Below, piece after piece: positions 48,533 through 57,042 of a DNA stretch of 64,000 nt. Position numbers and translations under genes: made by a program. Location of the stretch: assembly GCA_016721725.1 (NCBI GenBank), contig JADKHN010000001.1, positions 806,001 to 870,000 of the forward strand. Reading direction: 5' to 3'. The DNA is from Chitinophagaceae bacterium (GTDB lineage Bacteria > Bacteroidota > Bacteroidia > Chitinophagales > Chitinophagaceae). How positions within the stretch are numbered: position 1 is the stretch's first letter; each line of letters starts with the position of its first letter. The notes beneath the pieces are model-generated. The model was not told where the DNA came from. It made no database searches and worked only from the letters and a program-made list of their open reading frames with translations.

Positions 48533-49807
48533 ATGGCCTTTAAAAAATTAACCTTAATTGAACCCATCCTCAAAGCTTTAAGCGACGAAGGATACACCAC
48601 ACCCACACCCATCCAGGCGCAATCCATCCCGCTGATCCTTGAGAAAAGGGACCTGCTGGGTTGTGCGCAGACCGGCACCGGTAAAACGGCCGCGTTCGCC
48701 ATCCCCATTTTACAACTCCTGTACCCCGATAAACAAAATCAACGAGGACCGGCCAGGATCAAAGTACTGATACTGACCCCCACCCGGGAACTGGCCATCC
48801 AGATCGATGAAAGTTTCGGGGCTTACGGAAGATATACCGGGATCTCTCACACCGTGATCTTCGGCGGCGTATCCCAGCTGCAGCAAACCAATATCCTTCG
48901 CCGCGGCGTGGATATCCTGGTGGCCACACCAGGACGCCTGCTCGACCTCATGGCACAGGGATTCATTGACCTGAAGGACCTTTCGATTTTCGTATTGGAT
49001 GAGGCCGATCGAATGCTCGATATGGGTTTCATTCATGATGTGAAAAGGATCATCACCAAGCTGCCCGCGAAAAGACAAACGCTTTTCTTCTCGGCCACCA
49101 TGCCGCCGGAGATCCAAAAGCTGGCTGATGTATTGCTCACGCATCCGGCAAAAGTGGAAGTAACACCCGTTTCATCAACCGTTGACGCGATCGATCAGTC
49201 CTTATTCTTCGTGGATAAGAAAGAAAAGACAAACCTCCTCTTGCATCTCCTGAAAGATAATAAGATCATCAACGCGCTGGTGTTCACCCGGACCAAGCAC
49301 GGCGCTGACAAGGTGGTGAAGATGCTGCACCGTGCGCAGGTCACCGCAGCGGCCATCCACGGAAACAAATCGCAGAACGCCCGGCAGAATGCCCTGAGCA
49401 ATTTCAAGAACGGAAACCTGCGCGTGCTGGTGGCAACCGATATCGCCGCCAGGGGGATCGACATCGACGAATTGTCGCACGTGATCAATTTCGAACTGCC
49501 CGATGTTCCTGAAACCTATGTTCACCGGATCGGCCGTACCGGTAGGGCGGGCAATACGGGGATCGCCGTATCCTTCTGCGACGCGGAAGAAAGAACGGAA
49601 TTAAGGGATATCCAGAAACTCATCGCCAAGACGATCCCGGTCATCGCCGATCATCCCTTCAAACCTTCGGTTACGGCTATGGACCAAAACTTTTCAGCGC
49701 CCAAACAGGAAATGCCGAAAAGAAGGACCCCGGGTTATGGCAATAATCAACGCGGTGGTTTTCGGGGAGGCGGACAGGGTAATCGACGCACCGCCGGTAC
49801 CCGATAA
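48533..49807 (+). CDS. DEAD-box ATP-dependent RNA helicase, RhlE type
   Basis: This is 424 residues with all helicase motifs in order: Q motif (TTPTPIQAQSIP, residue about 22), motif I AQTGTGKTAAF, Ia PTRELAIQI, GG, TPGRLLDL, motif II VLDEADRMLDMGF, motif III SATMPPEI, motif IV LVFTRTKHGADKV, V ATDIAARGIDIDEL and VI HRIGRTGRAGNTG. The tail from about 385 is basic and Gly/Arg-rich (RGGFRGGGQGNRR), as in RhlE proteins that bind structured RNA. It helps ribosome assembly and RNA turnover, mostly in the cold. It is followed by an intrinsic terminator. Confidence 0.95.
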   Translation: MAFKKLTLIEPILKALSDEGYTTPTPIQAQSIPLILEKRDLLGCAQTGTGKTAAFAIPILQLLYPDKQNQRGPARIKVLILTPTRELAIQIDESFGAYGRYTGISHTVIFGGVSQLQQTNILRRGVDILVATPGRLLDLMAQGFIDLKDLSIFVLDEADRMLDMGFIHDVKRIITKLPAKRQTLFFSATMPPEIQKLADVLLTHPAKVEVTPVSSTVDAIDQSLFFVDKKEKTNLLLHLLKDNKIINALVFTRTKHGADKVVKMLHRAQVTAAAIHGNKSQNARQNALSNFKNGNLRVLVATDIAARGIDIDELSHVINFELPDVPETYVHRIGRTGRAGNTGIAVSFCDAEERTELRDIQKLIAKTIPVIADHPFKPSVTAMDQNFSAPKQEMPKRRTPGYGNNQRGGFRGGGQGNRRTAGTR

Positions 49808-49830
49808 AGATTAAACAACACACACGATAT

Positions 49831-49860
49831 AAAACCGCTCCTTAACCGAAGCGGTTTTTA
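49831..49860 (+). terminator. Rho-independent terminator of the DEAD-box helicase gene
   Basis: AAAACCGCT, a loop CCTTAACCGA, then AGCGGTTTTTATTTT. The stem is seven or more pairs with a T-rich tail, 23 bp after the stop codon. Confidence 0.88.
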
Positions 49861-49935
49861 TTTTATTGGGTATTAATGCTTAATTTTCAGTGATGTTGTC
49901 CGGCAATTCGCCATGATCTTTATAAGTTAATTTTT

Positions 49936-51027
49936 ATGTTTGGCAGTAAATATTTTTCATACCTGATCAACCCGCTGGAACTGTTGCGTACCAAAAAGGT
50001 TTTGCACGTCAATCCCACGATCGTATCACCCAGGGCCGAACCCGATGAGATCAGGATCTTCGTTTATGACTTTACCCCGCAGCAAATTGACGTGAAGGAG
50101 GTAGACAAGGTGTCCGAATGTTTTCCTTACATCGATTCGGATACCATCACCTGGATCAATGTGGACGGACTGAAAAAAACAGAAGTGGAATCGATCTGTA
50201 ACCATTACGGAATTCACTACCTGATCACGGAAGATATCCTCAGTATCGGCCAGCGGCCTAAAATGGACGAGATCAACGGTCTCTTGTTCTGCCTGCTCAA
50301 CATGCTTTATTTCAATGAAAAGGACTCTGCCGTTGAGACCGAACAGATCAGTATCGTACTGGGCAAGAACTTTGTCATCAGTTTCCAGGAAGATGCCAGC
50401 CGGGATGTTTTCAATCCCTTAAGGGAAAAACTCAAGGTGGCGGGTACCAAGGTGCGTCAGAACAAGGCTGATTTCCTCTTCTATTCGCTGATCGATATGA
50501 TCGTGGATAATTATTACCTGGTGATGGAAAAGCTGGGAGACAAGATCGAGGCGCTGGAAGAGGATATCGTTCGCAATGCCAACACCCGGAGCCTGGTACA
50601 GATAAACAGTTTACGAAAGGAAATGATCGTGCTGAAACGGAGCGTGGCGCCCGTTAGGGAACTGGTGAACGGCATTCTCCGGAGCGAGAATGACCTGGTG
50701 GAGGCCAAGACCGAGAAATATTTCAAGGATGTTTACGATCATATCGTACAGGCGAACGACCTGGCGGAGAATTACCGGGATATGATGATGAACCTGCACG
50801 ATCTTTACCTGAGCAATGTCAACCTGAAGATGAACGAGGTGATGAAAGTGATGGCGGTAGTGACCTGCCTGCTTGCCCCGGCAACCGTGATCGGGGGTAT
50901 ATTTGGTATGAATTTCGACGCCATTCCTTTACTGCATAACCGTTGGGGATTTTTTATCTCCGTTGGACTGATGCTCTTCATCCCCCTGGCCATGATCCGG
51001 ATCTTCCGAAGAAGAGGCTGGTTCTAA
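49936..51027 (+). CDS. corA: CorA-family magnesium/cobalt transporter
   Basis: This is 363 residues. A long cytoplasmic N-terminal domain carries acidic and coiled regions (KLGDKIEALEEDIV, QINSLRKEMIVLKR). Two membrane helices follow: the first (MKVMAVVTCLLAPATVIGGI) ends in the hallmark GMN motif, IFGMNFDAIP (about residue 325), and the second is FFISVGLMLFIPLAMIRIF. The C-terminus is basic. CorA is a pentameric inner-membrane channel for Mg2+ (also Co2+ and Ni2+). It converges with the DUF2480 gene and the two reading frames overlap by 4 bp. Confidence 0.94.
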   Translation: MFGSKYFSYLINPLELLRTKKVLHVNPTIVSPRAEPDEIRIFVYDFTPQQIDVKEVDKVSECFPYIDSDTITWINVDGLKKTEVESICNHYGIHYLITEDILSIGQRPKMDEINGLLFCLLNMLYFNEKDSAVETEQISIVLGKNFVISFQEDASRDVFNPLREKLKVAGTKVRQNKADFLFYSLIDMIVDNYYLVMEKLGDKIEALEEDIVRNANTRSLVQINSLRKEMIVLKRSVAPVRELVNGILRSENDLVEAKTEKYFKDVYDHIVQANDLAENYRDMMMNLHDLYLSNVNLKMNEVMKVMAVVTCLLAPATVIGGIFGMNFDAIPLLHNRWGFFISVGLMLFIPLAMIRIFRRRGWF

Positions 51028-51536
51028 TTCGCTTTTTTCTTATAAATGGGGACCGTGCTGCAGGGTTCTCCATACATGATGCTCTTCACTACGGGCCTTA
51101 ACAGTTTTGTTACCGCTACATAGGCCGTTTCGGGGATCGGCATTTCGCCACAACCTTTGATCACCACTCTCTTATCCCGGTAATCTTCAGGATTTATTTT
51201 TTTCAGGTTCTCAAGGAACAGGGTGTTGTGTAAAAAAGCGGGGTCACCAAAAATAACCTCTTTGGCAACGGGTTCCAGGTAGCTCGCCGCAAGCATATAG
51301 GCCCACATGGGTATCACTGCGTCAGCGGTACAAGTAAGCGCCACGTTCTTTCCTGCATAGGGTTCTGGATCCAGGGTCTTCAGTGCTTCCCTGAAATCCT
51401 TTTCTTTCAGGATCAGTCCCATGAATAAATGATCCTTCATATCAAAAGTAACCGTATCACCCTTGGGGTAATATTCCTCCAGGTCGAGCGTGATGATGCC
51501 GCTTTCCGAAACTTTATTGACAAAGGTCTCTTCCAT
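51024..51536 (-). CDS. DUF2480 family protein
   Basis: This is 170 residues, no signal peptide. The sequence (LDLEEYYPKGDTVTFDMKDH, DAVIPMWAYMLAASYLEP, FGDP, VVIKGCGEMPIPETAYVAVT, then KSIMYGEPCSTVPIYKK) matches what I recall of the DUF2480 family, which is nearly confined to Bacteroidota. Function is unknown. Gly/Cys in IKGCGE and CSTVP is conserved in the family as I remember it. The gene is followed by corA, convergent with a 4-bp overlap of stop codons. Confidence 0.85.
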   Translation of the reverse strand: MEETFVNKVSESGIITLDLEEYYPKGDTVTFDMKDHLFMGLILKEKDFREALKTLDPEPYAGKNVALTCTADAVIPMWAYMLAASYLEPVAKEVIFGDPAFLHNTLFLENLKKINPEDYRDKRVVIKGCGEMPIPETAYVAVTKLLRPVVKSIMYGEPCSTVPIYKKKAN

Positions 51537-51603
51537 AGGACAAAGTTAGGCCAAAAATATTCTGTGCGGGGGGATGACGAACGGGGTCGGTTTCGCTTTT
51601 GGG

Positions 51604-51638
51604 AAAAAAATAAGCCAACTCTTTCGGGCTGGCTTATT
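51604..51638 (-). terminator. Rho-independent terminator of the ppiD-like gene
   Basis: Read on the - strand: AATAAGCCA, a 12-base loop, TGGCTTATT and then TTTTT. The stem is nine pairs and the T-run follows. It lies 22 bp beyond the stop codon of the foldase gene. Confidence 0.88.
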
Positions 51639-51659
51639 CCTTATGTTTTGAATTTCTGA

Positions 51660-53792
51660 TTAGAAAAATTTGCTCCGGTTATCCTTGATGGTGGACCTTT
51701 TCTTCAGGTCGTCGAACCAGGAGTTTCCGGCCTGGGTACGCAGGGTATTGATCTGCTGGGTACGATTTTCGGCAACCTTTTCCGGGCTTTCGGGCGCTTT
51801 CTCAGCGTATCCGTTCACTTTGATCAGGTAAACGCCGGTCTTTCCAACGATCGGAGAGGATACTTTAGACTGGTTCTCCTTGTTGAAAGAGGCGCCGATC
51901 AGGCGGTGTTCAGGGCCGATATTACCGATCAGCGGACTGTTGAACGTGATGGTTGAATCCGTACCCGCTGTCAGCACCTGTTTATTGAAGGCCGCGGCCG
52001 CGCTTTCCAGTGTCGGGGCGTTACCCAGTTTCTTGATGATCTGCTCGGCTTTCTTTTCATTCCTTATCGCATTCTCGGCCATTGGACGCGCTGTTTGTAC
52101 ATCCTGTAAACCCTCTTTCTCGATCTTGTCCACAACGGCCACCACAAACTCTTCTCCGATACTGAAGGGCTCGCTTACATCACCCTGGCTGGCTTCAAAT
52201 ACCCAGCGAACCAGTTGGCGGGCATCCTGCAACTGGCCGATACTCGCGTCGTTTTCCTTGATGAGAGAAGCTTCGGTTATTTTACGAAGGCCGTTCTTTT
52301 GTAAATACGCGTCGAATTTCTTCGGGTCTTTTTCTGCTGAGAGTTTGGTGGCATCGAGGCTGGCCTTGTTAATGGTCGCTTCGCTGGCCAATATCTCTTT
52401 ACCCATGAAAGCGATCTTATATGCCGGGCTGGAGCCTTTCTGGCTGAGCACTTCGATAATATGATATCCGAACTGGGTCTTCACCACACCCCTGGATCCA
52501 ATGGGTTTGTTGAAACAGAAATCGTTGAACTCGGGAACCATGGCTCCGTATCCGAAAGTACCCAGGTCGCCGCCCTTCATCTTACTGCCGTCTGATGAGA
52601 ACTGCATGGCCAGCAGGGTGAAATCAGAACCCGCATTGATCGCGGCGAATAAGCTGTCGGCTCTTTTTTTGGCAACACTGTCTTCGGCGATCGGCTGACC
52701 GGTTTGTGGATCTACGGTCGGTATCAGGATGTGTTTGGCTCTTACGCTGTCGGGCAACATTTTGGTACCGAGTATGCGTGCCATAACGATACTGTTCCTG
52801 TCGACATAGGGACCATAGACCGAACCGATCGGAAACTTCACGATAGAATCAATGGCCACGCTGACGATCTTTGATTTTGGCTGGTAATTGCTATCGAATT
52901 CAATAGAAGACGTGTTACGGGCCAAAAAGGTCTTCATATTGGTTTCGGCGGCAAACCCGTCTTTTAAACTGGCAACCGCTTCCCTTGTCCTCGCGCTGTC
53001 TTCGGCTCCCGGGAGTTGGCTAAAGCTGACATAGGAGATCTTGCGGCCTTCTTCTTGTTTGAACAGGTCCTTGTGTTTTTTTACGTAATTCTCTACATCC
53101 GCATCACTCACTTTAATGGTGCTGTCGCTGATATCCGCATAGGGAATGCCTACATAAGAGATGGTGGCAAAGGATTTCTTATCCTTGTTATCGCTTTCTT
53201 CCATCCAGGAAGGATAATAGGCGCTGGCCGCCAGCATGGCGTAATATTTTGTGGAAATGCTGGTGAGCTTTTGGGGCTCAACCACCTGGGCGTCGATCTG
53301 GTCCCTTTGCTCTCCTTTGGCCTTACGGATATTGGCCAGGGCTTGCTTGAGTTTGGCCGGATCCAGTCTACCGGTCAGGGAATCCAGCATCTGGGGATCC
53401 TGCATCAGCGGGTTGTCGCGGTCATTACTGGATAATATGGCGGATAATTCCTTGGAAGTGAAATTGATGCCCAGCTTAGCGGCTTCGGCATAAAAGATCT
53501 TTTCGGCCACGATCTGGTCCCACACCTGCTGGCGGATCTGTGCCGACCGGGTTGCGGTGGTCCTGGATTGGGAACGCTGTTCTTCCTGGGTTTCGATCTG
53601 CCTCACTTTCTTGGTGAATTCGGCCTGATCGATGGATGAACCGTTTACCTTACCGATGGTAGATGAACCGCCGCCGAACATTTTGCTAGCGCCCTGGTTG
53701 GCATCCATCAGGATGAAACCGATCAAACTGAGTGCAATCACCGCAATAACGATCGCGGCGCCCTTATCACGTATTCCCTGGATAATTTGCAT
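51660..53792 (-). CDS. ppiD: Membrane-anchored peptidyl-prolyl isomerase, PpiD/SurA type
   Basis: This is 710 residues. One N-terminal membrane helix (AAIVIAVIALSLIGFILMDA) is followed by a SurA-N-like helical domain (GSSIDQAEFTKKVRQIE to about residue 250). A parvulin domain follows around residues 345-455 (RAKHILIPT, DFTLLAMQFSSDGS, GGDLGTFGYGAMVPEFNDF and TQFGYHIIEVL). A second, degenerate rotamase-like region extends to the end. It folds proteins leaving the Sec channel into the periplasm, which suits a T9SS organism with a heavy load of exported proteins. The gene has its own terminator. A TATTTTTG box at 53815-53822 on the - strand could be its -7 element. Confidence 0.92.
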   Translation of the reverse strand: MQIIQGIRDKGAAIVIAVIALSLIGFILMDANQGASKMFGGGSSTIGKVNGSSIDQAEFTKKVRQIETQEEQRSQSRTTATRSAQIRQQVWDQIVAEKIFYAEAAKLGINFTSKELSAILSSNDRDNPLMQDPQMLDSLTGRLDPAKLKQALANIRKAKGEQRDQIDAQVVEPQKLTSISTKYYAMLAASAYYPSWMEESDNKDKKSFATISYVGIPYADISDSTIKVSDADVENYVKKHKDLFKQEEGRKISYVSFSQLPGAEDSARTREAVASLKDGFAAETNMKTFLARNTSSIEFDSNYQPKSKIVSVAIDSIVKFPIGSVYGPYVDRNSIVMARILGTKMLPDSVRAKHILIPTVDPQTGQPIAEDSVAKKRADSLFAAINAGSDFTLLAMQFSSDGSKMKGGDLGTFGYGAMVPEFNDFCFNKPIGSRGVVKTQFGYHIIEVLSQKGSSPAYKIAFMGKEILASEATINKASLDATKLSAEKDPKKFDAYLQKNGLRKITEASLIKENDASIGQLQDARQLVRWVFEASQGDVSEPFSIGEEFVVAVVDKIEKEGLQDVQTARPMAENAIRNEKKAEQIIKKLGNAPTLESAAAAFNKQVLTAGTDSTITFNSPLIGNIGPEHRLIGASFNKENQSKVSSPIVGKTGVYLIKVNGYAEKAPESPEKVAENRTQQINTLRTQAGNSWFDDLKKRSTIKDNRSKFF

Positions 53793-53974
53793 AATAGTAG
53801 TTTAAAATGGACGGCAAAAATAGGGTAAAAAAGGATATGATTAGCTAAAAATAAGGCTGTAAAAGGCATTATATCAAGGAATAGAGCGGGTTATAATGAA
53901 TATTTTTAATTCATTTAGGGGATTCAATTGAAAATAGGATGATCCGGTATAAAACAGGGTTACCCACACCCGAT

Positions 53975-53983
53975 TGTGGATAA
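53975..53983 (-). promoter_or_regulatory. DnaA box 1
   Basis: TGTGGATAA is the reverse complement of the perfect DnaA box TTATCCACA. It is preceded 6 bp earlier by TTACCCACA in the opposite sense, a one-mismatch box. Confidence 0.6.
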
Positions 53984-54267
53984 AGGGGTTTTCGGGTTAA
54001 TAACCCTGTTTAATATCCTTTGAGAATGGTTGTAAAATGGGTATTCCTTTTTGGTTTACGGGTTACCGCTTCATTGGCTGTGCTAAACTCGCATTTTATA
54101 CCGACTCAATTAACAGGGATAAATACCGGATCTTGTTTTTTTCTTTTCACAGGGTTTTTTATCAACCCGTGTTCATAAAAAAATATAATTACAGGGTTAG
54201 GTCATACTGACCGGTTGATCCGGGGCAATGGTTTGTATTTTAACGATGTTAATTTCCTGTTGATGAA

Positions 54268-54276
54268 TGTGGATAA
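54268..54276 (-). promoter_or_regulatory. DnaA box 2, overlapping the likely nadA promoter region
   Basis: This second perfect TGTGGATAA lies 11 bp upstream of TAATTTTG (54288-54295), a -7-like box for nadA, at the place where the -33 element would be. Confidence 0.6.
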
Positions 54277-54382
54277 ACTAAAGGTTTTAATTTTGCAATA
54301 GCGTGGTTCAATTATCTTTCCACTAATTAACAGACATAGTAGTAGTAGGTGATTATATAAATAATAAGTATTAATACATATT

Positions 54383-55387
54383 ATGGCAGATATCAACACG
54401 GCGATTCTTCATCTCAGTGAAAAAGGTTTTCTCGATATGAACATTGATCCTGAGCTTGATCTTTTTGCAGAAATTGAAAAACTGAAAAAAGAAAAGAACG
54501 CCATCATCCTGGCCCATTATTACCAGGAACCCGATATACAGGATGTCGCGGATTTTATAGGCGATAGCCTGGGCCTGGCCCAGAAAGCAGAAAAGACTAA
54601 TGCCGACATGATCGTATTCGCCGGCGTTCATTTCATGGCAGAAACCGCCAAGATCCTGAACCCCGGGAAAAAGGTCCTTTTACCCGACCTGAAGGCCGGT
54701 TGTTCCCTCAGTGATTCAGCTCCTCCCGCGCTGTTCAAAGCATTCAAGGATAAATACCCGGGGCATATCGTGATCACTTACATCAATTGTTCCGCGGGAA
54801 TGAAGGCGCTCAGCGATATCATCTGTACATCCTCCAATGCCCAACGCATCGTTGAAGGGTTACCGGCCGACCAACGCATCATTTTTGCTCCGGATAAGAA
54901 CCTTGGGGCTTATATCAACAAACAGACGGGTCGCAATATGGTCTTATGGAACGGCGCTTGTATGGTCCATGAGATATTCAGCCTGGAAAAACTCACCCGG
55001 CTGAAGATCCGTCACCCGAAAGCCAAAGTGATCGCCCATCCCGAATGTGAAGAGCCGATCTTAGCGCTGGCTGATTATATCGGGAGTACCACCGGATTAT
55101 TGAATTATACAAAAAAGGACCCTGCTAATGAGTTTATCGTAGTGACCGAGACCGGGATCCTTCACCAGATGCAGAAATTGAATCCCGGAAAGACATTCAT
55201 TCCAGCTCCGCCCAATAACAGTTGCGCCTGTAATGACTGCCCCCATATGAAACTCAATACCCTGGAAAAACTCTATCTCTGTCTAAAATACGAATTACCC
55301 GAGATCACGATGGACGAGGAATTACGGCTTGCCGCTAAAAAGCCGATCGATAAAATGCTGGAATTAAGTGCACAATATGGACTATAA
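54383..55387 (+). CDS. nadA: Quinolinate synthase NadA
   Basis: This is 334 residues. Key segments are AIILAHYYQEPDIQDVADFI near the N-terminus, VFAGVHFMAETAKILNP, LLPDLKAGCSLSD (first cluster Cys), FAPDKNLGAYI, WNGACMVHE (second Cys) and NNSCACNDCPHMKLNTLEKL (third Cys region). The enzyme condenses iminoaspartate with dihydroxyacetone phosphate on a 4Fe-4S cluster to make quinolinate for NAD. NadB and NadC are not in the window, but nadD is at 58.3 kb. The last 11 bp overlap the next lipoprotein gene. Confidence 0.96.
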   Translation: MADINTAILHLSEKGFLDMNIDPELDLFAEIEKLKKEKNAIILAHYYQEPDIQDVADFIGDSLGLAQKAEKTNADMIVFAGVHFMAETAKILNPGKKVLLPDLKAGCSLSDSAPPALFKAFKDKYPGHIVITYINCSAGMKALSDIICTSSNAQRIVEGLPADQRIIFAPDKNLGAYINKQTGRNMVLWNGACMVHEIFSLEKLTRLKIRHPKAKVIAHPECEEPILALADYIGSTTGLLNYTKKDPANEFIVVTETGILHQMQKLNPGKTFIPAPPNNSCACNDCPHMKLNTLEKLYLCLKYELPEITMDEELRLAAKKPIDKMLELSAQYGL

Positions 55388-55889
55388 AATTTTCTGGAAG
55401 ACCCTGATATTGATCCTGGGATTCAGTTTTTTCCAAACCGGTTGTTCGGAAAAGGATGATCAGAAAGAACAGGTAACCTACTATGTGGAAATCGGGAACT
55501 GTATGGACAGCCTGAAGAATAAGCTGGATGCCGGGATCAACGGGAAAGTGTCTTATTATCAAAACAACCAACTGAATGTCTTATCCCTCAATTATGTAAC
55601 CGGACAATTCCCGGATATGCATTATTTTAAAAGCATCCAGGAACTAAGGTCTCCGATACCGGAAGGAACAAAAAAGATCAGGGTGGAATTCGCCGGGAAC
55701 CTGACCAACGACAGTACGCTGTATTCCATTCAGCGTTTTAAGTTTACCAATAAAGCCTGGTTTAAAACATCCGATATGGGTTTTATCCGCGCAGAGACCC
55801 ATATCCTATCGGCTAAGAATACCGATACGTTCAACTTCCGGGAACTGACCGGGCAGGTCATCCAAAATATAGCCGGGTCCACCTACTAA
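55377..55889 (+). CDS. Lipoprotein of unknown function downstream of nadA
   Basis: This is 170 residues from the ATG at 55377, inside the last codons of nadA; a GTG three codons upstream is less likely. The leader MDYKIFWKTLILILGFSFFQ is followed by TGC, a good lipobox. The mature part is a single compact domain with many strands (YYVEIGNCMDSLKNKLDAGI, KKIRVEFAGNLTNDSTL, FRELTGQVIQN). No family was recognised. The overlap suggests translational coupling with nadA, without showing that it shares a role. It converges with the DUF3089 gene with a 4-bp overlap. Confidence 0.75.
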   Translation: MDYKIFWKTLILILGFSFFQTGCSEKDDQKEQVTYYVEIGNCMDSLKNKLDAGINGKVSYYQNNQLNVLSLNYVTGQFPDMHYFKSIQELRSPIPEGTKKIRVEFAGNLTNDSTLYSIQRFKFTNKAWFKTSDMGFIRAETHILSAKNTDTFNFRELTGQVIQNIAGSTY

Positions 55890-56959
55890 TGGATCTCCGA
55901 ATTCTTTTTGAATGATCTGATGCGGGTCGCCACATTTTCCCGGATATTCATGTAATATAGGTTGATATCACCCACATGGTAGTTTTTGGTGGTCAGTAAG
56001 ATCTTGCCAGGCACATCGGGTTTTCGGGTCCACAAAATATTCTTATGGATCTGGGCGTCGGAGACTCCGGGTACGATCTTATTGAAATTTCTTAGTACAC
56101 CCCCCTTGTTGAATTCAGCCGAAACATATCCGGGATCGGTCGTCCAGCTCAGCGGATTCACCACCACCATTTTTTCCGTCTCCCGGGTAACATAAACCGT
56201 TCCTTCATAACCCCGCTGAAAACTCCGCCAGCTTACCAAACATCCGGTAGCGGTTGAATCCTTACAGGGTTTCAGATCTGCAAAATAATTTTCTGAGACC
56301 GGCATACCGATCAGGTAAGCGCAAACCAACTGTCGCTTCAGGGGTTTGCCATCAAAAAATTCTTTCATCAACCGGGCGGCATGCAGGGTACCCTGGCTGT
56401 GTCCGGCAATGATGATCGGACGGCCTTTATTTTCCGTGTTGAGGTAATAAAGAAAGGCGTTTCGGACATCCTCATAAGCCATGTCGAAATAAGGTTTTGT
56501 GGTACTGTCGGCCAGGAAGAAGCAACGGATATGCGCCTGGCGGTAACGGGGCGCGTACACTCGGCATTGTGCATTGAATACGCTGGCCTGGTAAAGGATC
56601 GAGGAATAATCTGTCTTGGCATTGATCTCCGCATCATCTATTTCCGCGTTCCATCTTGGATCTGAGCCATCGGTCAGGGAGGTGGGATACAGGAAAAAAA
56701 CATCTGCTTCCCGGGTGTTTACCCGGTTCCGTAAAGATTCGGGGATGCTATCGGAAGGGTCTTTTTTGGCTGGATGTGCTGCCCAATAATCCAGTTGCTT
56801 ATAATCGGGCCTTCCATCAGAAGAACGGAACGCATATGCGGGTTGACCGGAATAATTTTTTTTACTGCAGGAGCTTATTGAAAAAAGCAGACAAACGGAA
56901 AAAACTAAGGCGGCATTATGGGTGATTAAGAAATATCTTTTGTATTTTTTCATTATCAA
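55886..56959 (-). CDS. DUF3089 family lipoprotein, alpha/beta-hydrolase-like
   Basis: This is 357 residues; the start is either ATG at 56959 or the next in-frame ATG at 56953. Signal peptide with lipobox SISSC (Cys about residue 31). The mature part matches DUF3089: DVFFLYPTSL, AQCRVYAPRYRQAHI, RPIIIAGHSQGTLHAARLM with the GHSQG nucleophile elbow, AYLIGMPV and GCLVSWRSFQRGYEG. This fold suggests an esterase or lipase-like hydrolase attached to the membrane. The substrate is unknown. The gene is divergent from chrA and convergent with the lipoprotein gene. Confidence 0.85.
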   Translation of the reverse strand: MIMKKYKRYFLITHNAALVFSVCLLFSISSCSKKNYSGQPAYAFRSSDGRPDYKQLDYWAAHPAKKDPSDSIPESLRNRVNTREADVFFLYPTSLTDGSDPRWNAEIDDAEINAKTDYSSILYQASVFNAQCRVYAPRYRQAHIRCFFLADSTTKPYFDMAYEDVRNAFLYYLNTENKGRPIIIAGHSQGTLHAARLMKEFFDGKPLKRQLVCAYLIGMPVSENYFADLKPCKDSTATGCLVSWRSFQRGYEGTVYVTRETEKMVVVNPLSWTTDPGYVSAEFNKGGVLRNFNKIVPGVSDAQIHKNILWTRKPDVPGKILLTTKNYHVGDINLYYMNIRENVATRIRSFKKNSEIH

Positions 56960-57042
56960 ATCTACTGTTGTTTAAGAAATATTTAATAATGCATGTTGAA
57001 CCGTAATATTTAGTTCGGGATCCGATTTTACCATAACTACAT

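Larger units (their letters stand above)
53793..54382. other. AT-rich 590-bp gap with DnaA boxes: candidate replication origin
   Basis: No gene is seen between the divergent ppiD-like and nadA genes. The region holds two perfect DnaA boxes (TGTGGATAA at 53975-53983 and 54268-54276), a near box TTACCCACA (53960-53968, one mismatch, facing the first), and five copies of a 9-mer ACAGGGTTA. Three of the 9-mers are exact (53954-53962, 54001-54009 reversed and 54191-54199) and two have one mismatch (54113-54121, 54149-54157). Stretches at 53881-53940 and 54151-54190 are very AT-rich. This mix is typical of bacterial origins. DnaA, however, is not encoded in the window, and two boxes could also regulate nadA. 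Confidence 0.45.

Noticed and set aside
49477..49488. CACGTG within the DEAD-box helicase gene as a further parS site
   Set aside because: Flanks (TCGCACGTGATC) do not match the TGTTNCACGTGAAACA arms.
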